Shown here: piece after piece, positions 36,979 through 46,470 of the stretch | How the letters are laid out: each line of letters starts with the position of its first letter | Position numbering within the stretch: position 1 is the first letter of the stretch | Position numbers and translations under genes: made by a program | Notes under the pieces: model-generated | Databases searched by the model: none | Told to the model about the DNA's origin: nothing | Seen by the model: the letters and a program-made list of their open reading frames with translations, nothing else | Assembly: GCA_031551965.1 (NCBI GenBank) | Contig: JAVBMW010000001.1 | Location: forward strand, 111,141-175,140 | DNA: 64,000 nucleotides | Reading direction: 5' to 3' | From: CALVGQ01 sp031551965 | GTDB taxonomy: Bacteria; Bacillota_I; Bacilli_A; Erysipelotrichales; Erysipelotrichaceae

Positions 36979-37023
36979 AATTTTCTCCCTTTTTTATTTC
37001 ATGCGTATTGCATTTATAAGTTG

Positions 37024-37050
37024 ATTATAGTATCGATGTTAACGCTTACA
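37024..37050 (-). promoter_or_regulatory. cre (CcpA) site and -10 box upstream of the symporter gene
   Basis: The minus-strand TGTAAGCGTTAACA (37037-37050) matches the catabolite-responsive element consensus perfectly. It overlaps the -35/spacer area of a promoter whose -10 box TATAAT is at 37024-37029. CcpA binding here should shut off the transporter during growth on preferred sugars. A LacI-type regulator could bind a similar palindrome. Confidence 0.75.
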
Positions 37051-37140
37051 TAATCAATTATTAGTTATTTATATCATTAATTAACACACAAACTGGTTAA
37101 CCTTTATTATTTGATATTAATAACTATTTTTTTGTATATC

Positions 37141-39324
37141 CTACTTTTTGATTTGATTCAATGCATTATTTAAACCAATAATCATCTCTTTGGTAATCGC
37201 TTTTCCTGCTTGTTTCAACATGCTTTCAAGCGGTGCCATATCCATCATTTTTTGCATTTCTTCAGGAATCTGTACATTCTTTGCGACATCTCCATAGGAT
37301 TCTGCAGCTCTTGCCATGAGTGGCATAAGTATTTGAGCAGTCAAAGGATTTGCCTTAAGTTCACCCATACTGTCTTTAATTGAATAGTAGCCTTCTTTTA
37401 AATCCAAATCAAACCAGTTAATTACACTTTCTCCACCATTGATATAATCCATATTTGGTTTTTCTACTTTACGGATTTTCATAATATCAGTGTAATTTCC
37501 TGATTTGGCAATTATTTCATGTTCACTTGAGATCGGTACATTGAATTTATATACTTTAGTTCCAGTTTGTGTTTCAAAAATTTCACCATCTACAATCAAA
37601 GTAACTTCATCTAAATTTGAATATACTTTAACTTCTGTGATATCTTCATGACGATCTACATAACGTGATCCACACAAATGGACAAATTCTTCTTTTGAAC
37701 AGTATGCTTTATAAATGTAGAACGCATCTTTTTTAAGTTTACGATCAAAGGTTACTAATCCTTTTTGGTTTTGTCCCGGCTTTCCACCTTCATTACGACC
37801 ATCAGCTCCGAAGTCAAACATGTTCCAAACATGCATTGCCCAAATAAAAGGCCGTGTACTCCACATTTTCAACATATGTTCATGATAAACAGCTTGATAG
37901 CTTTCAGTCCAATCCCCTTTTTCTGGTTTTCCTGATTGATAAGCAGGGTTTGCATCTGCTCCATATTCTGATAATCCAATAACTCTATTTGGATATTCAC
38001 TGTGGAATTTATCAAAGAACGTATCGTTATCTTCTTTCTCCCCAATATACCAGCCATAATACAGGTTGTATGACATGATATCTGGAATGCCCACACATTC
38101 TTCACTTGTATCTAACATGAACACGTGAGCTGCCGTTGTAGGACGTGTTTTATCCAGTTTATGACAAAGATCATTTAATACACGATGATTATCTGTCATA
38201 TCTTGGGATACTCCACCAGTTGATGTGATTTCATTCGACAAGCACCAGCAATAAACACTCGCATGATGATAATTTTGAGTAACGAGTTCACTCATTTGAC
38301 TGATCGTATTCGCATTTGCTTCTGGCAAATGTTCTGAAATATAAGGAATTTCAGCCCAAACCACAAGTCCTGCCTTATCACATAGTTCATAGAAATATTG
38401 ATCATGTTGATAATGAGCCAAACGTACTGTATTGCATCCCATTTCTAACATGATTTTGATATCTTCTTCATGCATCGCTCTAGTTAATGCGCTACCAACC
38501 CCTTGACGGTCTTGGTGCCTTGCTGCTCCCACAAGTGGGTAGCTGCGCCCGTTTAAGAAGAATCCTTTTTCTGGATCTGCTTTCATTTCTCTGACTCCAA
38601 AGTTTACAGAGACTTCATCATTAGAAAGGCTTGCACAAGCTGTATATAAATATGGATCATCAAGACCATTCCATAAGTGAACATCATTTATTTCAAGACT
38701 TGCTTTAGCGTAACCATCTTTAACTAAAGTTGTTACAGAATCTGCACCGACTACCTTGAATGTTACTTCTGTATCGTTTGGTGCATTGCATACCCATGCT
38801 TCAAATTCAATTGTTGCGTTTTTTCCATTGATGATCGGTGTTACTTTGATCCCATGTCCACCAAAGTAAGACAAATCAAAGTGGGTTTTATCAACTACGA
38901 TCAAATTAACATCACGATAGATTCCACCATAGAATGTAAAATCCGCTTTTTGAGGATACACTTCTCGATTACTACCATTGTTTACAGAAACTTCAAGAAT
39001 ATTTTCAGCTTGCAAGTATTCAGTAATATTCGCTCTAAATGTTGAATATCCACCTTGATGTTTAGCTACATGATGTCCATTGATATAAACCTCAGCAGTC
39101 ATTGCAGCTCCTTGAAATTCAACATAAACTTCCTGATTATTTGATGCAGGATTATTAAACTCTTTTTTATACCAACAAGTTCCCCTGTAGTAATCATTTC
39201 CCCCGTCTTGGCCATCAACCGCATTCCAAGTATGAGGAAGATTTACATCTTCAAATACTGCATTTTCAGGGGTACAGCTTTTTGTGAACTTCCAATCATT
39301 GTTTATTAATGTAATTTGTCTCAT
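37141..39324 (-). CDS. Glycoside hydrolase family 2 enzyme (beta-galactosidase/beta-glucuronidase-like)
   Basis: The 727-residue protein begins with the GH2 sugar-binding domain (LPHTWNAVDGQDGG, YRGTCWYKKEF), then the immunoglobulin-like domain, then the TIM barrel. The acid/base Glu is in CLSNEIT (near residue 365) and the nucleophile Glu in GLSEYGAD (near 453). An added C-terminal segment of about 90 residues is helical and Met-rich (QIPEEMQKMMDMAPLESML). It lacks a signal peptide. Its start overlaps the stop of the upstream glycosyl-hydrolase-like gene by 4 nt, so the two form an operon. It may remove beta-linked galactose, glucose or glucuronate from imported glycosides. Confidence 0.9.
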   Translation of the reverse strand: MRQITLINNDWKFTKSCTPENAVFEDVNLPHTWNAVDGQDGGNDYYRGTCWYKKEFNNPASNNQEVYVEFQGAAMTAEVYINGHHVAKHQGGYSTFRANITEYLQAENILEVSVNNGSNREVYPQKADFTFYGGIYRDVNLIVVDKTHFDLSYFGGHGIKVTPIINGKNATIEFEAWVCNAPNDTEVTFKVVGADSVTTLVKDGYAKASLEINDVHLWNGLDDPYLYTACASLSNDEVSVNFGVREMKADPEKGFFLNGRSYPLVGAARHQDRQGVGSALTRAMHEEDIKIMLEMGCNTVRLAHYQHDQYFYELCDKAGLVVWAEIPYISEHLPEANANTISQMSELVTQNYHHASVYCWCLSNEITSTGGVSQDMTDNHRVLNDLCHKLDKTRPTTAAHVFMLDTSEECVGIPDIMSYNLYYGWYIGEKEDNDTFFDKFHSEYPNRVIGLSEYGADANPAYQSGKPEKGDWTESYQAVYHEHMLKMWSTRPFIWAMHVWNMFDFGADGRNEGGKPGQNQKGLVTFDRKLKKDAFYIYKAYCSKEEFVHLCGSRYVDRHEDITEVKVYSNLDEVTLIVDGEIFETQTGTKVYKFNVPISSEHEIIAKSGNYTDIMKIRKVEKPNMDYINGGESVINWFDLDLKEGYYSIKDSMGELKANPLTAQILMPLMARAAESYGDVAKNVQIPEEMQKMMDMAPLESMLKQAGKAITKEMIIGLNNALNQIKK

Positions 39325-41990
39325 TTCATTGTCCTCATTTCTTTTTTAGTTAGGGTTACATTTCCCGTAATGCCACTTTGACTATTTGGTTTTGTCGTCA
39401 ATATCTTATGAATGAAATCCAACATTGGATAACATTGTCTTTCCAGTGTAGTCGCAACCTCAATAGTAAGTGTATTTGTTCCGACTTGTACTACTTTACT
39501 TAAGTCATAAATGTAAGGTGGAACAATTTGAATTCCTAAACTCACATCATTCACAAATACTTCTACACCTTCACTTGCATCTTCTATGTTTAGTACAAGT
39601 TCTTCATTTTGATTTAATTCAAAGCTGGTATTGTACCTTACAAAACCTGAAAATTTAGGTTGTTCCTTAGCAAGATTATCTGGTAGTGTTACTGTTTTTG
39701 ATTTGATAAAATTCGGATATTCACTACCTTCACATGTTGATCTGGTCCAACTCGCTAACTTGATTTCTTCCCCATGAGCCGAAATATTCTCATTGAGTAT
39801 AAATTGGTCATGATCGCCAAACACGATCACTTTACTCTTTAATGGTTCAACCTCTAAAGTTAATTGAGTTTGATTATTTAATGATTCAGCTTCTACTTTT
39901 AAAAGTGAATTGTTCCAAGCATCATATTCAAAGCAGTTTCCAATACAAGGCAATGTAATCTTTCCTTTGTAAGTAACTTTATCCTCGTTTACGATCATAA
40001 ACATATTTGTATCCGATTGAATGTGCAATATACGGATCCTATCGCTTGCCGGCACAACTGTCGGTACTTTCAGTTCATGTTTTTTCACTGTTTCAGCTAA
40101 ACTATTCAATGATATAATCGGACAATTTTGAATCGCTGTTGGAATGATTTGATCACTGTTTAGGATAGTTTTTGGTCTTTTATCTATAAAGTAGACAGGC
40201 ATACCCGCTTTTGATAAAGCTAGGATCGCATTCAAAGTATCTTTTTGGATAGAATCACAAGCCGGTATAACTAAAACCTGGTATTGTTGACCATTGATAA
40301 ATAAAGTACTACCTAATTGTGTACGAAAGAAATCAGGTCTTTCAAATACATCACTTGGTATGACATGACAATCCAACTGATTATCATATAAAGCACGCAA
40401 TGGTTTTTCAAATGGCATTGCATTTTCTTCAGTCCAATCTGCTTCAGCGTGATACAAAATAGCACAAGGGACATTGGCTTTTCCTGAACTTGTGATCGTT
40501 GCGATTCTATTTGTATACTGCATTAATTCTCCAAAATGTCTGATTTGCGGATTGTGACCCTGAGCATAGAAATGAGGTGGACAATCTGGGTCAGGAAAAG
40601 CCTTGGGACTAAAGGCATGGGGTACAAAATAATTGATCCCCCTCACTAAGAAATGATCCACTAAATATTTTTCTAAATGAACCCCTTCTGACCAACCGTA
40701 ATTTCCAAATATTTCACACATTGCACGACCTTCTTTTCTTGGTTCGATCGCTGCAGCTGATTGAGCTAATTTCGCGAGTGCATAATGATAAAACTCTGCA
40801 TGTCTCGGTCTACGATATTGGTTGATATTAGGTCCATCTTCACCCTGTGGATAAACTTGACCGCCAATATCATCAATACCAGCCATATCTTGTCCCTCAA
40901 GACTTCTAAAATAATGTCCTAAACTTGACCCTGTACGACAATGTTGCCCATTATCTTCAATCACATGTCCAATATACTGAACTCCATGATCATGACACCA
41001 AGTACCTAATCCATAAGAAAAGTTTTCTTTAACTAAATTTGTGATCAAATCCATATATTGATATCGAACCGTCGCAGTTTGTGTCTCATCACCTTGGTTC
41101 CATAATAGAGAAATATGTATTTTCCAATCATCTCCAAATGTTTCTTTACACTTTTCTTCCACTTCACTACTCCAAGGTAAATCTTGATAAGTTCCAAGTA
41201 CATTCTCTTGAGCATATAAATAACCATTTCCAAACTCTGGTTCATCACTAAAGAATCCAACGATTGTTTTACCAAAGTCTTCTTTATAATGGTCCCAATG
41301 TTTTTCATATACTTCATCGATCAACAATTGAACTGATTTCTTGTCTAACATATTGATATAATCACGATGGTATCCCACATTACGCGATAAGATACAAACT
41401 TGAACTTTAAAGTCACCGCTTGGTTTATCCCACGTTAATGTTCCATCCTTCACAAATCCAGAAAGATCAATAATTTCATTAGTTTGCAAGTTTAATGCAG
41501 AAACACTTAATACGCGATCATCATCAAATTGTCTAGGTTTTCTGCCTTTAGTTAAAGCCTTTTCAACAAACGACACTTTTTTCTGTTTGAAATCCAACAA
41601 TCCTTTTTTCTTTAAATCAATGACTTGTTTTTCAGCATTACCGCTTATATCTAAAGTATTACAGAATATTCCTTGACGACATAAACTTGGATCTGCATTT
41701 GCGACAACACCGTTTGCATATCCAGTTGGAAAATGACTATCATCTAAAATCCAAACTTTCATGTTTAATTTCTTAGCTTCATCAAGTATACAATCCATAT
41801 CCTGCCACCATTTTGGGCCACAAAAATCTGGATGAGGTCTACTTTCAACGCAGACCGCATCACAGTTAGCTGACTTGATGACATTCATGTACTGTCTTAA
41901 TGTCTTTTCATCTTCACCGTGTTGCCAGAAAAAAGGTAAAATGTGATTCTCTGTTTTTCCGTTGAGTAAATTTTGGATCGTTTTGTTCAT
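39321..41990 (-). CDS. Large glycosyl-hydrolase-like protein (GH106/jelly-roll type)
   Basis: From the ATG at 41990, preceded by AAAGGGG, the protein has 889 residues. The start FFWQHGEDEKTLRQYM and CVESRPHPDFCGPKWW is typical of a large family in gut Bacillota annotated only as glycosyl hydrolase. That family has a TIM-barrel-like first half and a galactose-binding-like jelly roll at the C-terminus (about 760-870). Acidic residues in FFSDEPEFGNGYL could be catalytic. GH106 rhamnosidases have a related layout, but the activity is unproven. It starts a two-gene operon with the GH2 enzyme and is divergent from an AraC regulator. Confidence 0.75.
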   Translation of the reverse strand: MNKTIQNLLNGKTENHILPFFWQHGEDEKTLRQYMNVIKSANCDAVCVESRPHPDFCGPKWWQDMDCILDEAKKLNMKVWILDDSHFPTGYANGVVANADPSLCRQGIFCNTLDISGNAEKQVIDLKKKGLLDFKQKKVSFVEKALTKGRKPRQFDDDRVLSVSALNLQTNEIIDLSGFVKDGTLTWDKPSGDFKVQVCILSRNVGYHRDYINMLDKKSVQLLIDEVYEKHWDHYKEDFGKTIVGFFSDEPEFGNGYLYAQENVLGTYQDLPWSSEVEEKCKETFGDDWKIHISLLWNQGDETQTATVRYQYMDLITNLVKENFSYGLGTWCHDHGVQYIGHVIEDNGQHCRTGSSLGHYFRSLEGQDMAGIDDIGGQVYPQGEDGPNINQYRRPRHAEFYHYALAKLAQSAAAIEPRKEGRAMCEIFGNYGWSEGVHLEKYLVDHFLVRGINYFVPHAFSPKAFPDPDCPPHFYAQGHNPQIRHFGELMQYTNRIATITSSGKANVPCAILYHAEADWTEENAMPFEKPLRALYDNQLDCHVIPSDVFERPDFFRTQLGSTLFINGQQYQVLVIPACDSIQKDTLNAILALSKAGMPVYFIDKRPKTILNSDQIIPTAIQNCPIISLNSLAETVKKHELKVPTVVPASDRIRILHIQSDTNMFMIVNEDKVTYKGKITLPCIGNCFEYDAWNNSLLKVEAESLNNQTQLTLEVEPLKSKVIVFGDHDQFILNENISAHGEEIKLASWTRSTCEGSEYPNFIKSKTVTLPDNLAKEQPKFSGFVRYNTSFELNQNEELVLNIEDASEGVEVFVNDVSLGIQIVPPYIYDLSKVVQVGTNTLTIEVATTLERQCYPMLDFIHKILTTKPNSQSGITGNVTLTKKEMRTMK

Positions 41991-42019
41991 AAATGGAACC
42001 CCTTTCATAAATTTATATA

Positions 42020-42068
42020 AATAATTAACCTTTAATATCAATAATTAACAAATTATTTAATAATTGAC
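42020..42068. promoter_or_regulatory. Three direct repeats in the divergent region, candidate AraC operator
   Basis: AATAATTAAC occurs at 42020-42029 and 42040-42049, and AATAATTGAC at 42059-42068. The spacing is 20 and 19 bp, close to two helical turns, as is usual for AraC-family operators. They lie between the glycosyl-hydrolase operon (minus) and the AraC regulator gene (plus, -10 box TATAAT at 42092-42097). Confidence 0.5.
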
Positions 42069-42118
42069 TTTAAAAGTAAATTTTTTTGAACTATAATGCG
42101 GTTAAAGAGGTGAATCTT

Positions 42119-43324
42119 ATGGATGTGAATCAAAATATTGAACTATTTAAAGAATTAGTCAGCTGTGGTAATAACATCTACACATGGTGTTATGACAACG
42201 AAGGCCAACTGCTTGAATCCAACTGTCCCAATGAAACTGTACTTGATACTGCTTTTACTATTTTTGGTTGTAAAGACAGAATGCTCGAAAAAGCAAAAGA
42301 TCGTTATCCGATAGCTCTTGGTACTTCGATCGGGTTGATTTGGGCATGCGCCTATGAATACAAAGGTAATGAACTTCAACGATGTTATGCCATCGGTCCA
42401 ATTTGCCACTCAGAAATTAGAATCAATACAGCTGAATTTGGTTTTGATCAATCCAATCACATTGAGGTAAGTCTTGCTTGGAAGAATCAATTGATTAGCT
42501 TATTAGATAAGCTACCTGTAGTCCAAAATATTTTCTTTACCCAATTCGCTTTAATGCTTCACTACTGTTTAACTGGTGATAAAATCTCAGCGAGTGAATT
42601 TAATTACGCTCAAACATACGAAATTCCCGATGAACAACTTAAGCCAGATTCTCGTGACCGTCATAAAGTTTGGCTTTTTGAAAAATCAATGTTGGATATG
42701 GTTAGAAATGGTGATCTCAACTATAAACAAGCTCTCAACAATTCTATCCTAAGCAGCAATGGTGTTCCTGTAAAAAGCGTCGATGCCTTACGCCAGATGA
42801 AAGATTCCTTGATTGTCTTTACATCGATCGTCTGTCGTGCTGCAATCGATGGTGGTTTATCAGCTGAACTATCTTATACTTTAGGAGATTCCTACATTCA
42901 AAATATAGAAGATTGTAACAGCCTTACTGATTTAGCTCCATTATCTCATATCATGTACGAAGACTTTGTAAGAAGAGTTAATAAAGTGAAATCCAATCCA
43001 AAGCTATCAAAACCAATTCAGAAATGTTGTGACTTCATTGATATGCATTTAGATAGTAAAGTACGTGCAAGTGAGTTGGCAGATCTAGTTGGTTATTCAG
43101 AATATTACATTACTCGCAAATTCAAAGAAGAAACAGGAATGTACATCGTTGACTATGCCAATCAAGTAAAGATCCAAAGAGCGAAATCAATGCTTTCCAA
43201 CTCAGAGTTATCAATTCAAGAAATCGCTGATCAACTTGGTTTTTGTTCAAGCAGCTATTTTAGTCAAAAATTCAAAGAACTAGTGAATACTTCTCCATTA
43301 GAATTTAGAGAAAATAATCATTAA
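42119..43324 (+). CDS. AraC-family regulator of the glycoside locus
   Basis: The preferred ATG at 42119 follows GAGGTGAATCTT; an upstream in-frame ATG at 42086 lacks a site. The 401-residue protein has a long N-terminal sensing domain (about 1-290) of unclear fold and a C-terminal AraC helix-turn-helix pair (about 300-395; ASELADLVGYSEYYITRKFKEE, SIQEIADQLGFCSSSYFSQKFKE). It is divergent from the GH-like/GH2 operon and upstream of the GH1 gene, so it probably controls both. A sugar or glycoside ligand is inferred. Confidence 0.88.
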   Translation: MDVNQNIELFKELVSCGNNIYTWCYDNEGQLLESNCPNETVLDTAFTIFGCKDRMLEKAKDRYPIALGTSIGLIWACAYEYKGNELQRCYAIGPICHSEIRINTAEFGFDQSNHIEVSLAWKNQLISLLDKLPVVQNIFFTQFALMLHYCLTGDKISASEFNYAQTYEIPDEQLKPDSRDRHKVWLFEKSMLDMVRNGDLNYKQALNNSILSSNGVPVKSVDALRQMKDSLIVFTSIVCRAAIDGGLSAELSYTLGDSYIQNIEDCNSLTDLAPLSHIMYEDFVRRVNKVKSNPKLSKPIQKCCDFIDMHLDSKVRASELADLVGYSEYYITRKFKEETGMYIVDYANQVKIQRAKSMLSNSELSIQEIADQLGFCSSSYFSQKFKELVNTSPLEFRENNH

Positions 43325-43363
43325 ATCGATGTTCACCTATTTACAATATAAATATATCGTTTA

Positions 43364-43377
43364 AGTGAGCGCTTACA
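43364..43377 (-). promoter_or_regulatory. cre-like site upstream of the GH1 gene
   Basis: The minus-strand reading TGTAAGCGCTCACT fits the catabolite-responsive element consensus. It lies about 150 bp upstream of the GH1 start, just after the AraC gene. Confidence 0.5.
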
Positions 43378-43527
43378 TAATCGTTATTTAGTGAAACCTA
43401 TCAATTTTTAAAGAGTGTACTATATCAATCTAAAAAATGATAGGTTTATTTAATTTTTGATAGTGTTTTCTATTTAATAACCGTATTCTTAAACTACAGA
43501 ACCAAAAATTAAAGAAAGGACTAACAC

Positions 43528-44832
43528 ATGAAAAAATTTAACAATGATTTTTTACTAGGTACATCCACTGCAGCACATCAGGTAGAAGGAAACAATGTCA
43601 ACAGTGATTGTTGGGCACTTGAACAAATCCCCCACACAAATTATGCGGACAAATCACTTGATGCCTGCGATCATTACAACCGTTACAAAGAAGACATTCT
43701 ATTAATGAAAAATGCTGGTTATAATGCTTACCGTTTCTCTATTGAATGGGCTCGTATTGAACCAAAAGAAAATGAATTTTTAGAAAGTGAAGTTGAACAT
43801 TATCGTGATGTGATCAAATGTTGTAAAGAAAATGGATTAGAACCTATGATCGTTTTACATCATTTCTCAAGCCCTGCCTGGCTTATTACTAAAGGTGGAT
43901 GGGAAACAGAAACCGTAGTAGCAGACTTCGTGAAGTATTGTCAGTTTGTCATTGAGCGTTTAGGAAACGAAGTTACTTATGTATGTACGATCAATGAAGC
44001 TAATATCCGCCTTCAAATCGCTGATATCGTAAAACGTTATATGATGCAGGCAGCAGCTGCACAGAAACAAATGGAATCCATGGCAAAAGATGCTGAAAAT
44101 GCAGTACAAATGGGTATCAACATGAAAGCCATGATGGAACAGCAACAATTATCGGCAATCGAAGGAGCCCAAGCATTTGGATTGCAAGATCCTCGAAATG
44201 TACATGTATTCCAATCTCCATGTACAGAAAATGGTGATTTGATTATATGTAAAGCCCATGTCGCTGCAAAAGAGGCAATCAAAGCTATCAATCCAAATCT
44301 AAAAGTTGGCTTATCTTTATCTCTTCATGATTTCCAACCTCAACCTGGATGTGAAGAAATTGCAGAAAAAGAATGGGAAAAAGAATTCCTACATTACTTA
44401 CCTTACATTCAAAATGATGATTATTTAGGTGTACAAAATTATACACGCTCATTAATTGGTCTAGATGGTTTACTTCCTGTACCTCAAGGTTCAGAAACAA
44501 CTCAAGCTGGTTACGAATTTTATCCAGAAGGGTTAGAAAACGTTATTCGTAAAGTTGCCAAAGATCTCAAAGCTCCAATTTATATTACTGAAAATGGAAT
44601 CGCAACTGATGATGATACTAGAAGAGTTGCCTTCATCCACACCGTAGTTAATGGTGTCCAAAAATGCATGGAAGATGGAATCGATATTCGCGGCTACTTC
44701 CATTGGACACTCATGGATAACTTTGAATGGCAAAAAGGATATTCCATGAGATTTGGACTGATTTCTGTGGATCGCACTACTCAAGAACGCACTCCAAAAG
44801 AAAGCTTCAACGTTTTAGCAAGCTATCGTTAA
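43528..44832 (+). CDS. Glycoside hydrolase family 1 (beta-glucosidase-type)
   Basis: The 434-residue TIM-barrel enzyme opens GTSTAAHQVEGNN and carries the acid/base Glu in CTINEAN (near residue 157; Ala replaces the usual Pro of NEP) and the nucleophile Glu in YITENG (near 355). The C-terminus HWTLMDNFEWQKGYSMRFGL is standard. After NEAN there is an unusual Met/Gln/Ala-rich helical stretch, about 55 residues, with seven Met in one 36-residue part. No 6-phospho-sugar signature was judged. No signal peptide is present. It probably cleaves the glucose of imported beta-glucosides or rutinosides. A terminator follows. Confidence 0.92.
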   Translation: MKKFNNDFLLGTSTAAHQVEGNNVNSDCWALEQIPHTNYADKSLDACDHYNRYKEDILLMKNAGYNAYRFSIEWARIEPKENEFLESEVEHYRDVIKCCKENGLEPMIVLHHFSSPAWLITKGGWETETVVADFVKYCQFVIERLGNEVTYVCTINEANIRLQIADIVKRYMMQAAAAQKQMESMAKDAENAVQMGINMKAMMEQQQLSAIEGAQAFGLQDPRNVHVFQSPCTENGDLIICKAHVAAKEAIKAINPNLKVGLSLSLHDFQPQPGCEEIAEKEWEKEFLHYLPYIQNDDYLGVQNYTRSLIGLDGLLPVPQGSETTQAGYEFYPEGLENVIRKVAKDLKAPIYITENGIATDDDTRRVAFIHTVVNGVQKCMEDGIDIRGYFHWTLMDNFEWQKGYSMRFGLISVDRTTQERTPKESFNVLASYR

Positions 44833-44837
44833 ATTTC

Positions 44838-44869
44838 AAGGGGACTTACTCGAATGAGCAAGTCCCTTT
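44838..44869. terminator. Bidirectional terminator after the GH1 gene
   Basis: GGGACTT (44841-44847) pairs with AAGTCCC (44860-44866), extended by ACTC/GAG inside. T-rich ends on both sides serve the convergent GH1 and reductase-like genes. Confidence 0.85.
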
Positions 44870-44872
44870 ATT

Positions 44873-45400
44873 CTATCTTCTTTTATAAGTAAGCATTGCC
44901 ATGCCATTGAAGACTTCAGATTTCTCTAAATACAAAGGAATCGTTTCTGAATTTGAAAACAATTTAATTCCATCACCTAATATTGTAGGGATAATGGTTA
45001 CGATATATTCATCAATTAAATTGGCTTTAATGAGCGGATCAATGAGTTTAGCTCCACCAATAATCCAAATATCTTTTCCTTCTTGAACTTTTAAATCATT
45101 AACTAGATCGCAAACATTTTTATTGGTGAATTCCACATTTGGATCATGTTTTAATTGTTTACTAGTCACTACATAGCATTTTTGGTTTGGATAAAACCAA
45201 GAGTCAGGACACAAATCATGAATAAGTTGGTGATACGTGACTCTTCCCATTACAATTGTATCAATACTCTCTATAAATGCATCATAACCATAATCAACTT
45301 CTTCACTTGTATGGCCGCCAAGCCAATCAACATTTCCGTTATTATCTGCGATATACCCATCTAAACTCATCGCTATATACAACACTATTTTTTTACTCAT
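44873..45400 (-). CDS. Dihydrofolate reductase family protein (RibD C-terminal/YyaP-like)
   Basis: The 175-residue protein has the RibD C-terminal/dihydrofolate-reductase-like fold. The opening IVLYIAMSLDGYIADNNGNVDWL, MGRVTYHQL and the glycine-rich cofactor loop IWIIGGAKLIDPL are diagnostic. Such proteins are NADPH-dependent reductases of unknown substrate, often confused with DHFR but not the housekeeping enzyme. A GAGG site lies before the ATG. It may follow a small membrane ORF. Confidence 0.88.
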   Translation of the reverse strand: MSKKIVLYIAMSLDGYIADNNGNVDWLGGHTSEEVDYGYDAFIESIDTIVMGRVTYHQLIHDLCPDSWFYPNQKCYVVTSKQLKHDPNVEFTNKNVCDLVNDLKVQEGKDIWIIGGAKLIDPLIKANLIDEYIVTIIPTILGDGIKLFSNSETIPLYLEKSEVFNGMAMLTYKRR

Positions 45401-45411
45401 AATTACACCTC

Positions 45412-45576
45412 TTATTTTCTAAAGAAATAGGCTTTTTCCTGTATAACCATCACAAGACAAAGCAAGCCAAATATTCCAATTTCAATCATCAACAAATTAA
45501 TGCTGAATCTTTCAAAGACAAATAACCTGTTCGCAAAGTTAAAGAATGTATAAAATATAATTATCCTCTTTTTCAA
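45412..45576 (-). CDS. Putative 54-aa membrane protein (TTG start)
   Basis: A short frame opens at TTG 45576 and ends 12 nt before the reductase gene start. The product has two hydrophobic stretches (IIIFYTFFNFANRLFVF and INLLMIEIGIFGLLCLVMVI) with Lys/Arg flanks at both ends, suggesting a two-helix membrane protein. No good ribosome binding site precedes the TTG, so this is a weak call. It might be translated with the downstream gene. Confidence 0.35.
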   Translation of the reverse strand: MKKRIIIFYTFFNFANRLFVFERFSINLLMIEIGIFGLLCLVMVIQEKAYFFRK

Positions 45577-45618
45577 TCACTATTCTAACATCATTAATAG
45601 AAAAAAGCACTTGCGTGC

Positions 45619-46470
45619 TTAATCAACATATTGATTCAAAAAAATAGAACTGAGCTCAAAACTTTTGATTGGTGATTTATCAACCCAATTTTTATGAGTT
45701 TCTAGTATTACTGCATCAACACCAACACTTTTCGCTTGATTTACTAAAGATACTAGATCCATATTCCCATAACCCAGTTCCATACTGTCTGATTTCAGAA
45801 TAGGTGTCATTGAAGAGCCTTGGATCCTAGTTCCTCTATCATTGATATGATAAAGTTTCATTCGGTTTCCAAGCCGCTTCATTAGCGCTAATGCATCTGC
45901 CCCTGCTTCAGTTGGCCAATAGGAATCAAACTCAAAGTTGACATACTTTTCATCTGTCTTTTCAATCAACAAGTCATATGCAGTCTGATGATCATTAACT
46001 TTTCTTAATTCACAATTATGATTGTGATACAAAAGATGTAAATCATTTTCCAATAATTTTTTACCTGCTTCATTTAAATCTTGTGCCAACTTTAAAACAG
46101 CTTCTTCACTGGAGTAATCAAATCGATACATTCCTGTGATAACGATATATTTTGTATCGAAACTTTTTGCCTGTTGTATCACTGAATCAGTTTCTTTTAA
46201 TAGAGTTCCTAGATCCTGATGAATGCTGACAACTTTTAAATCAGCTTCTTTTACTAAAGCATTCCAATTCAGGTTGCCACCTTTACCTGCAGGCATTCCA
46301 GCGAACTTCATTAATAACTTCACCGTAAATGGCATTTTGCGAATCATAAAACCACATAACTCAATTCCATCATAACCAGATCGTTTCATTAACCTTAATG
46401 TTTCTTTTGCCTGTGATTCATTATTTAAAACGGTTCCTAATTGAAATTGTTGGACAGCTTTGATTGCCAT
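45619..46470 (-). CDS. Sugar phosphate isomerase/epimerase-like TIM-barrel protein
   Basis: The 283-residue product (ATG at 46470 after TAGAGGTG; GTG at 46479 also possible) has the AP-endonuclease-2/xylose-isomerase-like TIM barrel. Visible motifs are GYDGIELCGF near residue 35, YHNHNCELRK with metal-type His residues near 145, and NFEFDSYWPTEAG. The family includes inosose dehydratase, hydroxypyruvate isomerase and other sugar isomerases or epimerases; many members remain unassigned. It is encoded at the end of the glycoside cluster, so a role in processing a released sugar is possible. Confidence 0.85.
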   Translation of the reverse strand: MAIKAVQQFQLGTVLNNESQAKETLRLMKRSGYDGIELCGFMIRKMPFTVKLLMKFAGMPAGKGGNLNWNALVKEADLKVVSIHQDLGTLLKETDSVIQQAKSFDTKYIVITGMYRFDYSSEEAVLKLAQDLNEAGKKLLENDLHLLYHNHNCELRKVNDHQTAYDLLIEKTDEKYVNFEFDSYWPTEAGADALALMKRLGNRMKLYHINDRGTRIQGSSMTPILKSDSMELGYGNMDLVSLVNQAKSVGVDAVILETHKNWVDKSPIKSFELSSIFLNQYVD

